A DNA stretch of 62,000 nucleotides from assembly GCA_009746045.1 (NCBI GenBank), contig RPFO01000310.1, forward strand, positions 1,455,263-1,517,262. Direction: 5' to 3'. Each line of letters begins with the position of its first letter. Positions within the stretch are counted from its first letter, which is position 1. The position numbers and the translations under genes are program-made. The notes below the pieces were generated by a model, which saw only the letters and a list, made by a program, of their open reading frames with translations, was not told where the DNA came from and did not search any database. Below, one piece after another: positions 46,601-60,239 of this stretch. Source of the stretch: Mesostigma viride (Eukaryota > Streptophyta > Mesostigmatophyceae > Mesostigmatales > Mesostigmataceae).

Positions 46601-49600
46601 GATAGCGCATGATAGCACATGATAGCGCATGATAGCGCATGATAGCACATGATAGCACATGATAGCACATGATAGCGCATGATAGCACATGATAGCGCAT
46701 GATAGCGCATGATAGCACATGATAGCACATGATAGCGCATGATAGCGCATGATAGCACATGATAGCACATGATAGCGCATGATAGCGCATGATAGCGCAT
46801 GATAGCACATGATAGCACATGATAGCGCATGATAGCGCATGATAGCGCATGATAGCACATGATAGCGCATGATAGCGCATGATAGCGCATGATAGCGCAT
46901 GATAGCACATGATAGCGCACGATAGCGCACGATAGCGCATGATAGCGCATGATAGCACATGATAGCACATGATAGCACATGATAGCGCATGATAGCGCAT
47001 GATAGCGCATGATAGCACATGATAGCACATGATAGCGCATGATAGCGCATGATAGCGCATGATAGCGCATGATAGCACATGATAGCACATGATAGCGCAT
47101 GATAGCGCATGATAGCGCATGATAGCACATGATAGCACATGATAGCGCATGATAGCGCATGATAGCGCATGATAGCGCATGATAGCACATGATAGCGCAT
47201 GATAGCGCACGATAGCGCATGATAGCACATGATAGCACATGATAGCGCATGATAGCGCATGATAGCGCATGATAGCGCATGATAGCGCATGATAGCGCAT
47301 GATAGCGCATGATAGCGCATGATAGCGCATGATAGCGCATGATAGCGCATGATAGCGCATGATAGCGCATGATAGCGCATGATAGCGCATGATAGCGCAT
47401 GATAGCGCATGATAGCGCATGATAGCGCATGATAGCGCATGATAGCACGATAGCATATGATAGCACATGATAGCGCATGATAGCACATGATAGCGCATGA
47501 TAGCACATGATAGCGCATGATAGCACATGATAGCACATGATAGCGCATGATAGCACATGATAGCGCATGATAGCACATGATAGCGCATGATAGCGCACGA
47601 TAGCACATGATAGCACATGATAGCGCATGATAGCGCATGATAGCGCATGATAGCGCATGATAGCGCATGATAGCGCATGATAGCACATGATAGCGCATGA
47701 TAGCACATGATAGCGCATGATAGCACATGATAGCGCACGATAGCACATGATAGCGCATGATAGCGCATGATAGCGCATGATAGCGCATGATAGCGCATGA
47801 TAGCACATGATAGCGCATGATAGCACATGATAGCGCATGATAGCACATGATAGCGCATGATAGCACATGATAGCGCATGATAGCGCATGATAGCACATGA
47901 TAGCGCATGATAGCGCATGATAGCATGATAGCGCATGATAGCACATGATAGCGCATGATAGCGCATGATAGCACATGATAGCGCATGATAGCGCATGATA
48001 GCACATGATAGCATGATAGCGCATGATAGCACATGATAGCGCATGATAGCACATGATAGCGCATGATAGCGCATGATAGCGCATGATAGCGCACGATAGC
48101 GCATGATAGCACATGATAGCACATGATAGCGCATGATAGCACATGATAGCGCATGATAGCGCATGATAGCGCATGATAGCACATGATAGCACATGATAGC
48201 GCATGATAGCGCATGATAGCACATTATAGCGCATGATAGCGCACGATAGCGCATGATAGCACATGATAGCACACGATAGCACACGATAGCGCATGATAGC
48301 GCATGATAGCGCATGATAGCACACGATAGCGCATGATAGCACATGATAGCGCATGATAGCACATGATAGCGCATGATAGCACATGATAGCGCATGATAGC
48401 ACATGATAGCGCATGATAGCACATGATAGCGCATGATAGCACATGATAGCGCATGATAGCACATGATAGCGCATGATAGCGCATGATAGCACATGATAGC
48501 GCATGATAGCACATGATAGCACATGATAGCACATGATAGCGCATGATAGCGCACGATAGCGCATGATAGCACATGATAGCGCATGATAGCGCATGATAGC
48601 ACATGATAGCGCATGATAGCGCATGATAGCACATGATAGCGCATGATAGCGCATGATAGCGCATGATAGCGCATGATAGCGCATGATAGCGCACGATAGC
48701 ACATGATAGCACATGATAGCACATGATAGCACATGATAGCGCATGATAGCGCATGATAGCGCATGATAGCGCATGATAGCGCATGATAGCACATGATAGC
48801 ACATGATAGCGCATGATAGCACATGATAGCACATGATAGCACATGATAGCGCATGATAGCGCATGATAGCACATGATAGCGCATGATAGCGCATGATAGC
48901 GCATGATAGCACATGATAGCACATGATAGCGCATGATAGCGCATGATAGCACATTATAGCGCATGATAGCGCACGATAGCGCATGATAGCACATGATAGC
49001 ACACGATAGCACACGATAGCGCATGATAGCGCATGATAGCGCATGATAGCACACGATAGCGCATGATAGCACATGATAGCGCATGATAGCACATGATAGC
49101 GCATGATAGCACATGATAGCGCATGATAGCACATGATAGCGCATGATAGCACATGATAGCGCATGATAGCACATGATAGCGCATGATAGCACATGATAGC
49201 GCATGATAGCGCATGATAGCACATGATAGCGCATGATAGCACATGATAGCACATGATAGCACATGATAGCGCATGATAGCGCACGATAGCGCATGATAGC
49301 ACATGATAGCGCATGATAGCGCATGATAGCACATGATAGCGCATGATAGCGCATGATAGCACATGATAGCGCATGATAGCGCATGATAGCGCATGATAGC
49401 GCATGATAGCGCATGATAGCGCACGATAGCACATGATAGCACATGATAGCACATGATAGCACATGATAGCGCATGATAGCGCATGATAGCGCATGATAGC
49501 GCATGATAGCACATGATAGCACATGATAGCGCATGATAGCACATGATAGCGCATGATAGCACATGATAGCGCATGATAGCGCACGATAGCGCATGATAGC

Positions 49601-52600
49601 ACATGATAGCGCATGATAGCGCATGATAGCACATGATAGCGCATGATAGCGCATGATAGCACATGATAGCACATGATAGCACATGATAGCGCATGATAGC
49701 GCATGATAGCGCATGATAGCACATGATAGCACTTGATAGCGCATGATAGCGCATGATAGCACATGATAGCGCATGATAGCACATGATAGCACATGATGGC
49801 GCATGATAGCGCATGATAGCGCATGATAGCACATGATAGCACTTGATAGCACATGATAGCGCATGATAGCACATGATAGCACATGATAGCACATGATAGC
49901 GCATGATAGCACATGATAGCGCATGATAGCACATGATAGCGCATGATAGCACATGATAGCGCATGATAGGGCATGATAGCACATGATAGCACATGATAGC
50001 GCATGATAGCACATGATAGCACATGATAGCGTATGATAGCGCATGATAGCGCATGATAGCGCATGATAGCGCACGATAGCGCATGATAGCACTTGATAGC
50101 ACATGATAGCGTATGATAGCGCATGATAGCGCATGATAGCGCATGATAGCGCATGATAGCGCATGATAGCGCATGATAGCGCATGATAGCACATGATAGC
50201 GCATGATAGCGCATGATAGCGCATGATAGCACATGATAGCACATGATAGCACATGATAGCGCATGATAGCGCATGATAGCGCATGATAGCACATGATAGC
50301 GCATGATAGCACATGATAGCGCATGATAGCACATGATAGCACATGATAGCGTATGATAGCGCATGATAGCGCATGATAGCGCATGATAGCACATGATAGC
50401 GCATGATAGGCATGATAGCGCATGATAGCACATGATAGCGCATGATAGCACATGATAGCGCATGATAGCACATGATAGCACATGATAGCACATGATAGCA
50501 CATGATAGCGCATGATAGCACTTGATAGCGCATGATAGCACATGATAGCGCATGATAGCACATGATAGCGCATGATAGCACATGATAGCACATGATAGCA
50601 CATGATAGCGCATGATAGCGCATGATAGCGCATGATAGCACATGATAGCGCATGATAGCACATGATAGCACATGATAGCGCATGATAGCGCACGATAGCG
50701 CATGATAGCACATGATAGCACATGATAGCGCATGATAGCACATGATAGCGCATGATAGCACATGATAGCACATGATAGCACATGATAGCGCATGATAGCA
50801 CATGATAGCGCATGATAGCACATGATAGCGCATGATAGCGCATGATAGCGCATGATAGCACATGATAGCGCATGATAGCGCATGATAGCACACGATAGCG
50901 CATGATAGCGCATGATAGCGCACGATAGCGCATGATGCCGCATGATAGCGCATGATAGCGCAGGATAGCGCATGATGGCGCATGATAGCGCATGATAGCG
51001 CATGATAGCACATGATAGCGCATGATAGCGCATGATAGCGCATGATAGCGCATGATAGCGCATGATAGCACTTGATAGCGCATGATAGCACATGATAGCA
51101 CATGATAGCACATGATAGCGCATGATAGCGCATGATAGCGCATGATAGCGCATGATAGCGCATGATAGCACATGATAGCACATGATAGCGCATGATAGCG
51201 CATGATAGCACACGATAGCGCATGATAGCGCATGATAGCACTTGATAGCGCATGATAGCACATGATAGCGCATGATAGCACATGATAGCACATGATAGCA
51301 CATGATAGCACATGATAGCGCATGATAGCGCATGATAGCACATGATAGCGCATGATAGCGCATGATAGCGCATGATAGCGCATGATAGCACATGATAGCA
51401 CATGATAGCACATGATAGCGCATGATAGCACATGATAGCGCATGATAGCGCATGATAGCACATGATAGCGCATGATAGCGCATGATAGCACATGATAGCG
51501 CATGATAGCACATGATAGCACATGATAGCACATGATAGCGCATGATAGCGCACGATAGCGCATGATAGCACATGATAGCACATGATAGCGCATGATAGCG
51601 CATGATAGCGCATGATAGCGCATGATAGCGCATGATAGCACATGATAGCACATGATAGCGCATGATAGCACATGATAGCACATGATAGCACATGATAGCG
51701 CATGATAGCGCATGATAGCACATGATAGCGCATGATAGCGCATGATAGCGCATGATAGCACATGATAGCACATGATAGCGCATGATAGCGCATGATAGCA
51801 CATTATAGCGCATGATAGCGCACGATAGCGCATGATAGCACATGATAGCACACGATAGCACACGATAGCGCATGATAGCGCATGATAGCGCATGATAGCA
51901 CACGATAGCGCATGATAGCACATGATAGCGCATGATAGCACATGATAGCGCATGATAGCACATGATAGCGCATGATAGCACATGATAGCGCATGATAGCA
52001 CATGATAGCGCATGATAGCACATGATAGCGCATGATAGCACATGATAGCGCATGATAGCGCATGATAGCACATGATAGCGCATGATAGCACATGATAGCA
52101 CATGATAGCACATGATAGCGCATGATAGCGCACGATAGCGCATGATAGCACATGATAGCGCATGATAGCGCATGATAGCACATGATAGCGCATGATAGCG
52201 CATGATAGCACATGATAGCGCATGATAGCGCATGATAGCGCATGATAGCGCATGATAGCGCATGATAGCGCACGATAGCACATGATAGCACATGATAGCA
52301 CATGATAGCACATGATAGCGCATGATAGCGCATGATAGCGCATGATAGCGCATGATAGCACATGATAGCACATGATAGCGCATGATAGCACATGATAGCG
52401 CATGATAGCACATGATAGCGCATGATAGCGCACGATAGCGCATGATAGCACATGATAGCGCATGATAGCGCATGATAGCACATGATAGCGCATGATAGCG
52501 CATGATAGCACATGATAGCACATGATAGCACATGATAGCGCATGATAGCGCATGATAGCGCATGATAGCACATGATAGCACTTGATAGCGCATGATAGCG

Positions 52601-55600
52601 CATGATAGCACATGATAGCGCATGATAGCACATGATAGCACATGATGGCGCATGATAGCGCATGATAGCGCATGATAGCACATGATAGCACTTGATAGCA
52701 CATGATAGCGCATGATAGCACATGATAGCACATGATAGCACATGATAGCGCATGATAGCACATGATAGCGCATGATAGCACATGATAGCGCATGATAGCA
52801 CATGATAGCGCATGATAGGGCATGATAGCACATGATAGCACATGATAGCGCATGATAGCACATGATAGCACATGATAGCGTATGATAGCGCATGATAGCG
52901 CATGATAGCGCATGATAGCGCACGATAGCGCATGATAGCACTTGATAGCACATGATAGCGTATGATAGCGCATGATAGCGCATGATAGCGCATGATAGCG
53001 CATGATAGCGCATGATAGCGCATGATAGCGCATGATAGCACATGATAGCGCATGATAGCGCATGATAGCGCATGATAGCACATGATAGCACATGATAGCA
53101 CATGATAGCGCATGATAGCGCATGATAGCGCATGATAGCACATGATAGCGCATGATAGCACATGATAGCGCATGATAGCACATGATAGCACATGATAGCG
53201 TATGATAGCGCATGATAGCGCATGATAGCGCATGATAGCACATGATAGCGCATGATAGGGCATGATAGCGCATGATAGCACATGATAGCGCATGATAGCA
53301 CATGATAGCGCATGATAGCACATGATAGCACATGATAGCACATGATAGCACATGATAGCGCATGATAGCACTTGATAGCGCATGATAGCACATGATAGCG
53401 CATGATAGCACATGATAGCGCATGATAGCACATGATAGCACATGATAGCACATGATAGCGCATGATAGCGCATGATAGCGCATGATAGCACATGATAGCG
53501 CATGATAGCACATGATAGCACATGATAGCGCATGATAGCGCACGATAGCGCATGATAGCACATGATAGCACATGATAGCGCATGATAGCACATGATAGCG
53601 CATGATAGCACATGATAGCACATGATAGCACATGATAGCGCATGATAGCACATGATAGCGCATGATAGCACATGATAGCGCATGATAGCGCATGATAGCG
53701 CATGATAGCACATGATAGCGCATGATAGCGCATGATAGCACACGATAGCGCATGATAGCGCATGATAGCGCACGATAGCGCATGATGCCGCATGATAGCG
53801 CATGATAGCGCAGGATAGCGCATGATGGCGCATGATAGCGCATGATAGCGCATGATAGCACATGATAGCGCATGATAGCGCATGATAGCGCATGATAGCG
53901 CATGATAGCGCATGATAGCACTTGATAGCGCATGATAGCACATGATAGCACATGATAGCACATGATAGCGCATGATAGCGCATGATAGCGCATGATAGCG
54001 CATGATAGCGCATGATAGCACATGATAGCACATGATAGCGCATGATAGCGCATGATAGCACACGATAGCGCATGATAGCGCATGATAGCACTTGATAGCG
54101 CATGATAGCACATGATAGCGCATGATAGCACATGATAGCACATGATAGCACATGATAGCACATGATAGCGCATGATAGCGCATGATAGCACATGATAGCG
54201 CATGATAGCGCATGATAGCGCATGATAGCGCATGATAGCACATGATAGCACATGATAGCACATGATAGCGCATGATAGCACATGATAGCGCATGATAGCG
54301 CATGATAGCACATGATAGCGCATGATAGCGCATGATAGCACATGATAGCGCATGATAGCACATGATAGCACATGATAGCACATGATAGCGCATGATAGCG
54401 CACGATAGCGCATGATAGCACATGATAGCGCATGATAGCGCATGATAGCACATGATAGCGCATGATAGCGCATGATAGCACATGATAGCGCATGATAGCG
54501 CATGATAGCGCATGATAGCGCATGATAGCGCATGATAGCGCATGATAGCGCACGATAGCGCATGATAGCACATGATAGCGCATGATAGCGCATGATAGCA
54601 CATGATAGCACATGATAGCGCATGATAGCACATGATAGCGCATGATAGCACATGATAGCACATGATAGCACATGATAGCGCATGATAGCGCATGATAGCA
54701 CATGATAGCGCATGATAGCGCATGATAGCACATGATAGCACATGATAGCACATGATAGCACATGATAGCACATGATAGCGCATGATAGCGCATGATAGCG
54801 CATGATAGCGCATGATAGCACATGATAGCACATGATAGCGCATGATAGCACATGATAGCACATGATAGCACATGATAGCGCATGATAGCGCACGATAGCG
54901 CATGATAGCACATGATAGCGCATGATAGCGCATGATAGCACATGATAGCGCATGATAGCGCATGATAGCACATGATAGCACATGATAGCACATGATAGCG
55001 CATGATAGCGCATGATAGCGCATGATAGCACATGATAGCACTTGATAGCGCATGATAGCGCATGATAGCACATGATAGCGCATGATAGCACATGATAGCA
55101 CATGATGGCGCATGATAGCGCATGATAGCGCATGATAGCACATGATAGCACTTGATAGCACATGATAGCGCATGATAGCACATGATAGCACATGATAGCA
55201 CATGATAGCGCATGATAGCACATGATAGCGCATGATAGCACATGATAGCGCATGATAGCACATGATAGCGCATGATAGGGCATGATAGCACATGATAGCA
55301 CATGATAGCGCATGATAGCACATGATAGCACATGATAGCGTATGATAGCGCATGATAGCGCATGATAGCGCATGATAGCGCACGATAGCGCATGATAGCA
55401 CTTGATAGCACATGATAGCGTATGATAGCGCATGATAGCGCATGATAGCGCATGATAGCGCATGATAGCGCATGATAGCGCATGATAGCGCATGATAGCA
55501 CATGATAGCGCATGATAGCGCATGATAGCGCATGATAGCACATGATAGCACATGATAGCACATGATAGCGCATGATAGCGCATGATAGCGCATGATAGCA

Positions 55601-58600
55601 CATGATAGCGCATGATAGCACATGATAGCGCATGATAGCACATGATAGCACATGATAGCGTATGATAGCGCATGATAGCGCATGATAGCGCATGATAGCA
55701 CATGATAGCGCATGATAGGGCATGATAGCGCATGATAGCACATGATAGCGCATGATAGCACATGATAGCGCATGATAGCACATGATAGCACATGATAGCA
55801 CATGATAGCACATGATAGCGCATGATAGCACTTGATAGCGCATGATAGCACATGATAGCGCATGATAGCACATGATAGCGCATGATAGCACATGATAGCA
55901 CATGATAGCACATGATAGCGCATGATAGCGCATGATAGCGCATGATAGCACATGATAGCGCATGATAGCACATGATAGCACATGATAGCGCATGATAGCG
56001 CACGATAGCGCATGATAGCACATGATAGCACATGATAGCGCATGATAGCACATGATAGCGCATGATAGCACATGATAGCACATGATAGCACATGATAGCG
56101 CATGATAGCACATGATAGCGCATGATAGCACATGATAGCGCATGATAGCGCATGATAGCGCATGATAGCACATGATAGCGCATGATAGCGCATGATAGCA
56201 CACGATAGCGCATGATAGCGCATGATAGCGCACGATAGCGCATGATGCCGCATGATAGCGCATGATAGCGCAGGATAGCGCATGATGGCGCATGATAGCG
56301 CATGATAGCGCATGATAGCACATGATAGCGCATGATAGCGCATGATAGCGCATGATAGCGCATGATAGCGCATGATAGCACTTGATAGCGCATGATAGCA
56401 CATGATAGCACATGATAGCACATGATAGCGCATGATAGCGCATGATAGCGCATGATAGCGCATGATAGCGCATGATAGCACATGATAGCACATGATAGCG
56501 CATGATAGCGCATGATAGCACACGATAGCGCATGATAGCGCATGATAGCACTTGATAGCGCATGATAGCACATGATAGCGCATGATAGCACATGATAGCA
56601 CATGATAGCACATGATAGCACATGATAGCGCATGATAGCGCATGATAGCACATGATAGCGCATGATAGCGCATGATAGCGCATGATAGCGCATGATAGCA
56701 CATGATAGCACATGATAGCACATGATAGCGCATGATAGCACATGATAGCGCATGATAGCACATGATAGCGCATGATAGCGCATGATAGCGCATGATAGCG
56801 CATGATAGCGCATGATAGCGCATGATAGCGCATGATAGGACACGATAGCATATGATAGCGCATGATAGCGCATGATAGCACACGATAGCGCATGATAGCG
56901 CATGATAGCGCATGATAGCACATGATAGCGCATGATAGCGCATGATAGCGCACGATAGCGCATGATAGCGCATGATAGGACGCGATAGCACATGATAGAG
57001 CAACACATATCATGCCCTGCCCTGCTGCCACAACGCATCCTGCACACGATGTCCCTCATTCGCTGCTCCTAGCCTGCTTGCTCCCCTGCAGCTGCCAACC
57101 CGCTCCCCCACCGGGTGGTACCATGAAAAGCGTGCCCATCGCCCTCTCCTGCTGCTCCTGACCAGCTCCCTCACCAGGTTGTACCTAGTATGATGGTACC
57201 TTCCCGACGAGGCATCCCGCGCCCATCGCCCTCACCTGCTTGTCGGCGGCGGGGTTCCAGTCGGGGTCGAACAGCACCAGCCGGTTGCCGCCGATCAGGT
57301 TGAGGCCGCAGCCACCGGCCTTGCTGCTCAGCAGGAACGCGAATTGGTCCTGCGGGCAGACAAGAGAATGGACCTTGGTCTACTTAGACGAGAGAATGGC
57401 TCTTGGTTTACTTAGTTAGTGAGCTAGGAAGGTAGTTTTGTAGGTACAGCTCTAGGTGGGACAATGAGGACCACCACGGAGAGGAATGGCATGATCCATT
57501 TCTGGCCTTGCCGCGCATGGCATGCATCACCACAAGACAGCAAGCTTATTACAATGTGCGTGCCGGCTTTGTACGAAGAGGAAACTACATGGGATCTGAA
57601 AGACTACAGGAGTCGGTGTGTGGGCAATGTTTCTGTGTAAGTTCACTACTGCAACTTATTGCATGGTCCGCCTTCATGGAAGCTACACTGAAAGGCAAAA
57701 GCAGACATGAGCCTTCCCCAAGAGTGGTAAAGAAGCCAAGGACCAAAGTGACAACCATTGGACGTAACAGAAGCCAGTAGAGATCCCTTGTTAAATGGCC
57801 CTGGCCCATGCATGCTACACGGCCCACCTGCGTCATGTCGTTGAAGAAGGCCTTGATCAGCTTCACAAGGCCACCAACTACCTGGCTGAAATTTTAACGT
57901 AAGAGCCAAGGCCTAGGAGATGGCTCACCTGGGTCGTGTCCTTGATGGCCTTGATCAGTGTCAACAGGCCACCAACTACCTGGCTGAACTTCAACTTCAG
58001 AGCTAAGGCCCCTAGAGGCTCACCTGGGTCATGTCGTTGAAGGCCTTGACCAGCTTCTGGCGCTTGCCCACGCTCGTGGTGCCATCCAGTCGGAGAAAGG
58101 GGTAGCCCCGCTCCCGGCAGAACGCGGTGAACAGGTCCAGTGTCTAGTGATGGATCGATGTAGACCAAGGGGATGGGGAGGGTTCGGGGATATCAACAGC
58201 GCAGTCCGCACCGCCATACGGTTGCGGGCTGTTGGTCAGGGAATGATGCACATTAGCAGCAACACCTCCATACTATACATAATAAAGCCTATTGAGAAAA
58301 GAGCTTGATATCTCAGCATGGCCATACTCACAGGTGCTTACTACGAGCACTCCCATCACAAAATCTCCTCTTCTATGGCACTATCCTATTCCTGGATTAA
58401 GCTCCATTACAAGCAATACCATGTCCAGTTCCCGTTCCCCCCACATGAGAAATGAGTGACCCTCACTGCCGCTCAGCGCAGCACCATGACAAAGCCCAAT
58501 CCTCGTTAATCTGATCTAATCTTGTAGTAGTATAACTATAGTGTCCAATCCTCCCATGCATGTAGTAAAGCATGGACACGATTGGAGCACCCTCGGAGCA

Positions 58601-60219
58601 CCCAAACAAGCAACGTCCAGCCCCCAACCACTGCATGGTCAAACTGTAATAGACCCCAACCTGTTTGTCCAATGGTAAATAATCCCCACCTGCGCGTCCA
58701 AGTGTAAATAACCCCCACCTGCGCGTCCAAAGGGTGATGGATCCCCATTTCCCACCTGCGTGTAATTGGACACAAGCACGATGCGGTCCCGTGTCTCGCG
58801 CCGCAATATGTCCAGCATGCGGCCCAGCACCGCCATCTTGCCCGACAGGTGGCACGCGTCCACCATCGAGAAGGGCGCCGCGCCCCTGGGGGGTGGGTCG
58901 GGGGGCAGGATAAAAAACCCAGTTGGGTCAGAGGCAGAGTTTTCGGCAATCATACACGTGGCCTGGTAGGGCGAAACTACCCCAGGGACCCAGGCACGAT
59001 CAAGACTAGCAAACCAAATGTGAAAGTACCTAAAGGAAAATATGACGACGGACTCATGGCTGCGGCTGTGTATACCTGGTACATAATTGAGGATTTACGC
59101 TCACGTGGACGCAGTCTACGTGTTGATTAATTGCTACTATCTATATCTTTAAGCTACGGGTGTAGCGAATATATACTTGTCTATAATGAATTAATAGGCG
59201 TACCTGTGCCGCTCGAACATGCCCTCGGGGAAGAATTGGGCGCAGTCCTCAAAGCCGGCCGCCTGGGACGCAGCACCCGACCGGATCATGTCGTAGATGA
59301 GCTGCGCGGGCAGGCATGCAGAGCGTGGCTGATCACAGTCAGCAACGGCTTGTTATATACAGAAGTGCAGTCACACTGAGTTTCATAGGTGAATGGCTAG
59401 CTTATACTTCAGTAGTTATAATAAATTCATGCTACTGTAGCTATAGTAGAGTATAACTACGATATACTACTGTAGTACAATGTTATATATCCTTCTGTAG
59501 TATAATCTTATAGGGTTGCTCCCATTTTGCGCTCCATTTTTTGTTGCCGATCTCGTGTCCATCACTTATTCAATTCTCACTTATAAAGTTTTAGAATAAG
59601 TATTGCCGGTCTTGCCAGCACCAGAAAGACTAAAAACATGCTTCATGTCGCATGTACTCCAGCGTACCTTCGGGTGGTTGCACAGCTTCTTCATGGCGGT
59701 GATGGACGCCAGCACTTTGCTCGGCTTGGCATTGGCGACAGCAGCCTTGACCTGCACAAGCACGCAGCAGAGGAAACTTGCGGGCACTCTTGTAGTTATG
59801 ATGTTGCTGACTTGAGCCAGAAGTATAGTCCTACCAGCATCAATTCCTATAAACACCAGGAGACTTAGCGACAGTGATTCTGAGATAATAAAACCAACTA
59901 ACAGGTGCACTTCCCAACCCACTAATGCTCATCTCTATTCTGTTCGCCGCTACTTCTTACTCTCAGGGCGCGCTCACACTAAACTGAGGTGGTTTCGGCA
60001 CCAGTAATGGTAACATCTTCTGATAGGCTATGACAGTAAAATCATCCTCAGACAAGCGAGGACACAGCAACCTGACAATATCTATAAGGAAAAGTAAAAA
60101 AAAGGCAGGGACTGCCTGTCAAAACGCAACAAGTGGTGACTCACTGTGGTGGACTTGAGGAAATGGGTGTAGAGCTGCTTCTGGAGAGGTGACAGCCTGC
60201 AGCATACGACTTGGACCAG
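34659..60219 (-). CDS. RAD54: RAD54-type SNF2 recombination motor, 3' part (12 exons)
   Basis: Exons (5' to 3'): 60219-60145, 59751-59668, 59301-59204, 58885-58756, 58143-58024, 57349-57236, 38782-38699, 38194-38099, 37544-37480, 37067-36785, 36108-36010, 35456-34659. They total 2046 nt (681 residues), all phases agreeing. RAD54 is the double-stranded-DNA translocase that assists RAD51 in homologous recombination. Visible are [43 protein letters not shown] (motif IV), [21 protein letters not shown] and FDPDWNPA (motif V), [10 protein letters not shown] (motif VI), [33 protein letters not shown] and DLKNWAHH. The N-terminal ATPase half (Walker A, DEAH) lies beyond the window. The last exon adds ~240 residues rich in Ala, Ser and Pro, unusual for the family. 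Confidence 0.93.
38783..57235 (-). other. 18.45-kb RAD54 intron, 96% satellite
   Basis: The donor GTGAGGGCG follows ...NPAADKQ and the acceptor GCAG precedes AAARVWRDG, the exact junction expected between motifs V and VI, so the boundaries are secure. All neighbouring introns of the gene are well under 1.3 kb. Some 560 bp at the 3' side and 240 bp at the 5' side are ordinary intron sequence; the rest is the decamer array. Confidence 0.93.
39351..56993. repeat. Giant decamer satellite GATAGC(G/A)CAT, ~1,760 copies
   Basis: 17.6 kb of almost perfect 10-bp units. Two types dominate, GATAGCGCAT and GATAGCACAT; rare variants include GATAGCGCAC, GATAGCACTT, GATAGCGTAT, GATGGCGCAT, GATAGCGCCT, GATAGGGCAT, TATAGCGCAT and GATGCCGCAT. 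Units stay in register except for 8-bp units near 47444, 47923 and 48012 and one 9-bp unit near 50409. The order of variants forms higher-order repeats of 2,660 bp and 2,850/2,460 bp. The multi-thousand-codon minus-strand open frames ([10 protein letters not shown] polymers) are a by-product of a stop-free unit and are not genes. Confidence 0.98.
57812..58023 (-). repeat. Tandem copies of an exon 3' end plus donor in the following intron
   Basis: The exon ending [11 protein letters not shown] at 58024 is followed in its own intron by two degenerate copies about 100 bp apart. They read [15 protein letters not shown] (about 57928) and [16 protein letters not shown] (about 57830), each preceded by CAGCCAGGTAGTTGGTGGCC. 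Each copy keeps an AG/GT-flanked look and could act as a decoy or cryptic exon. Confidence 0.85.
59101..59131. repeat. Diverged palindromic terminus inside a RAD54 intron
   Basis: TCACGTGGACGCAGTCTACG followed by TGTTGATTAATTG resembles, in reverse, the CACGTGACTGCGTCACGTG end of the element at 32971-34350, with several changes. Confidence 0.45.
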
Positions 60220-60239
60220 CTGCGATGTGTAGGGCAGGA

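Noticed and set aside
39351-56993. CRISPR array
   Set aside because: Units are contiguous 10-mers without spacers, in a eukaryotic intron, and no cas genes are present.
39265-57059. Minus-strand open frames of up to 5,913 codons reading [20 protein letters not shown] repeats
   Set aside because: Produced by a stop-free 10-bp repeat open in all three frames; the region is an intron between two exons with exact splice sites and conserved motifs.
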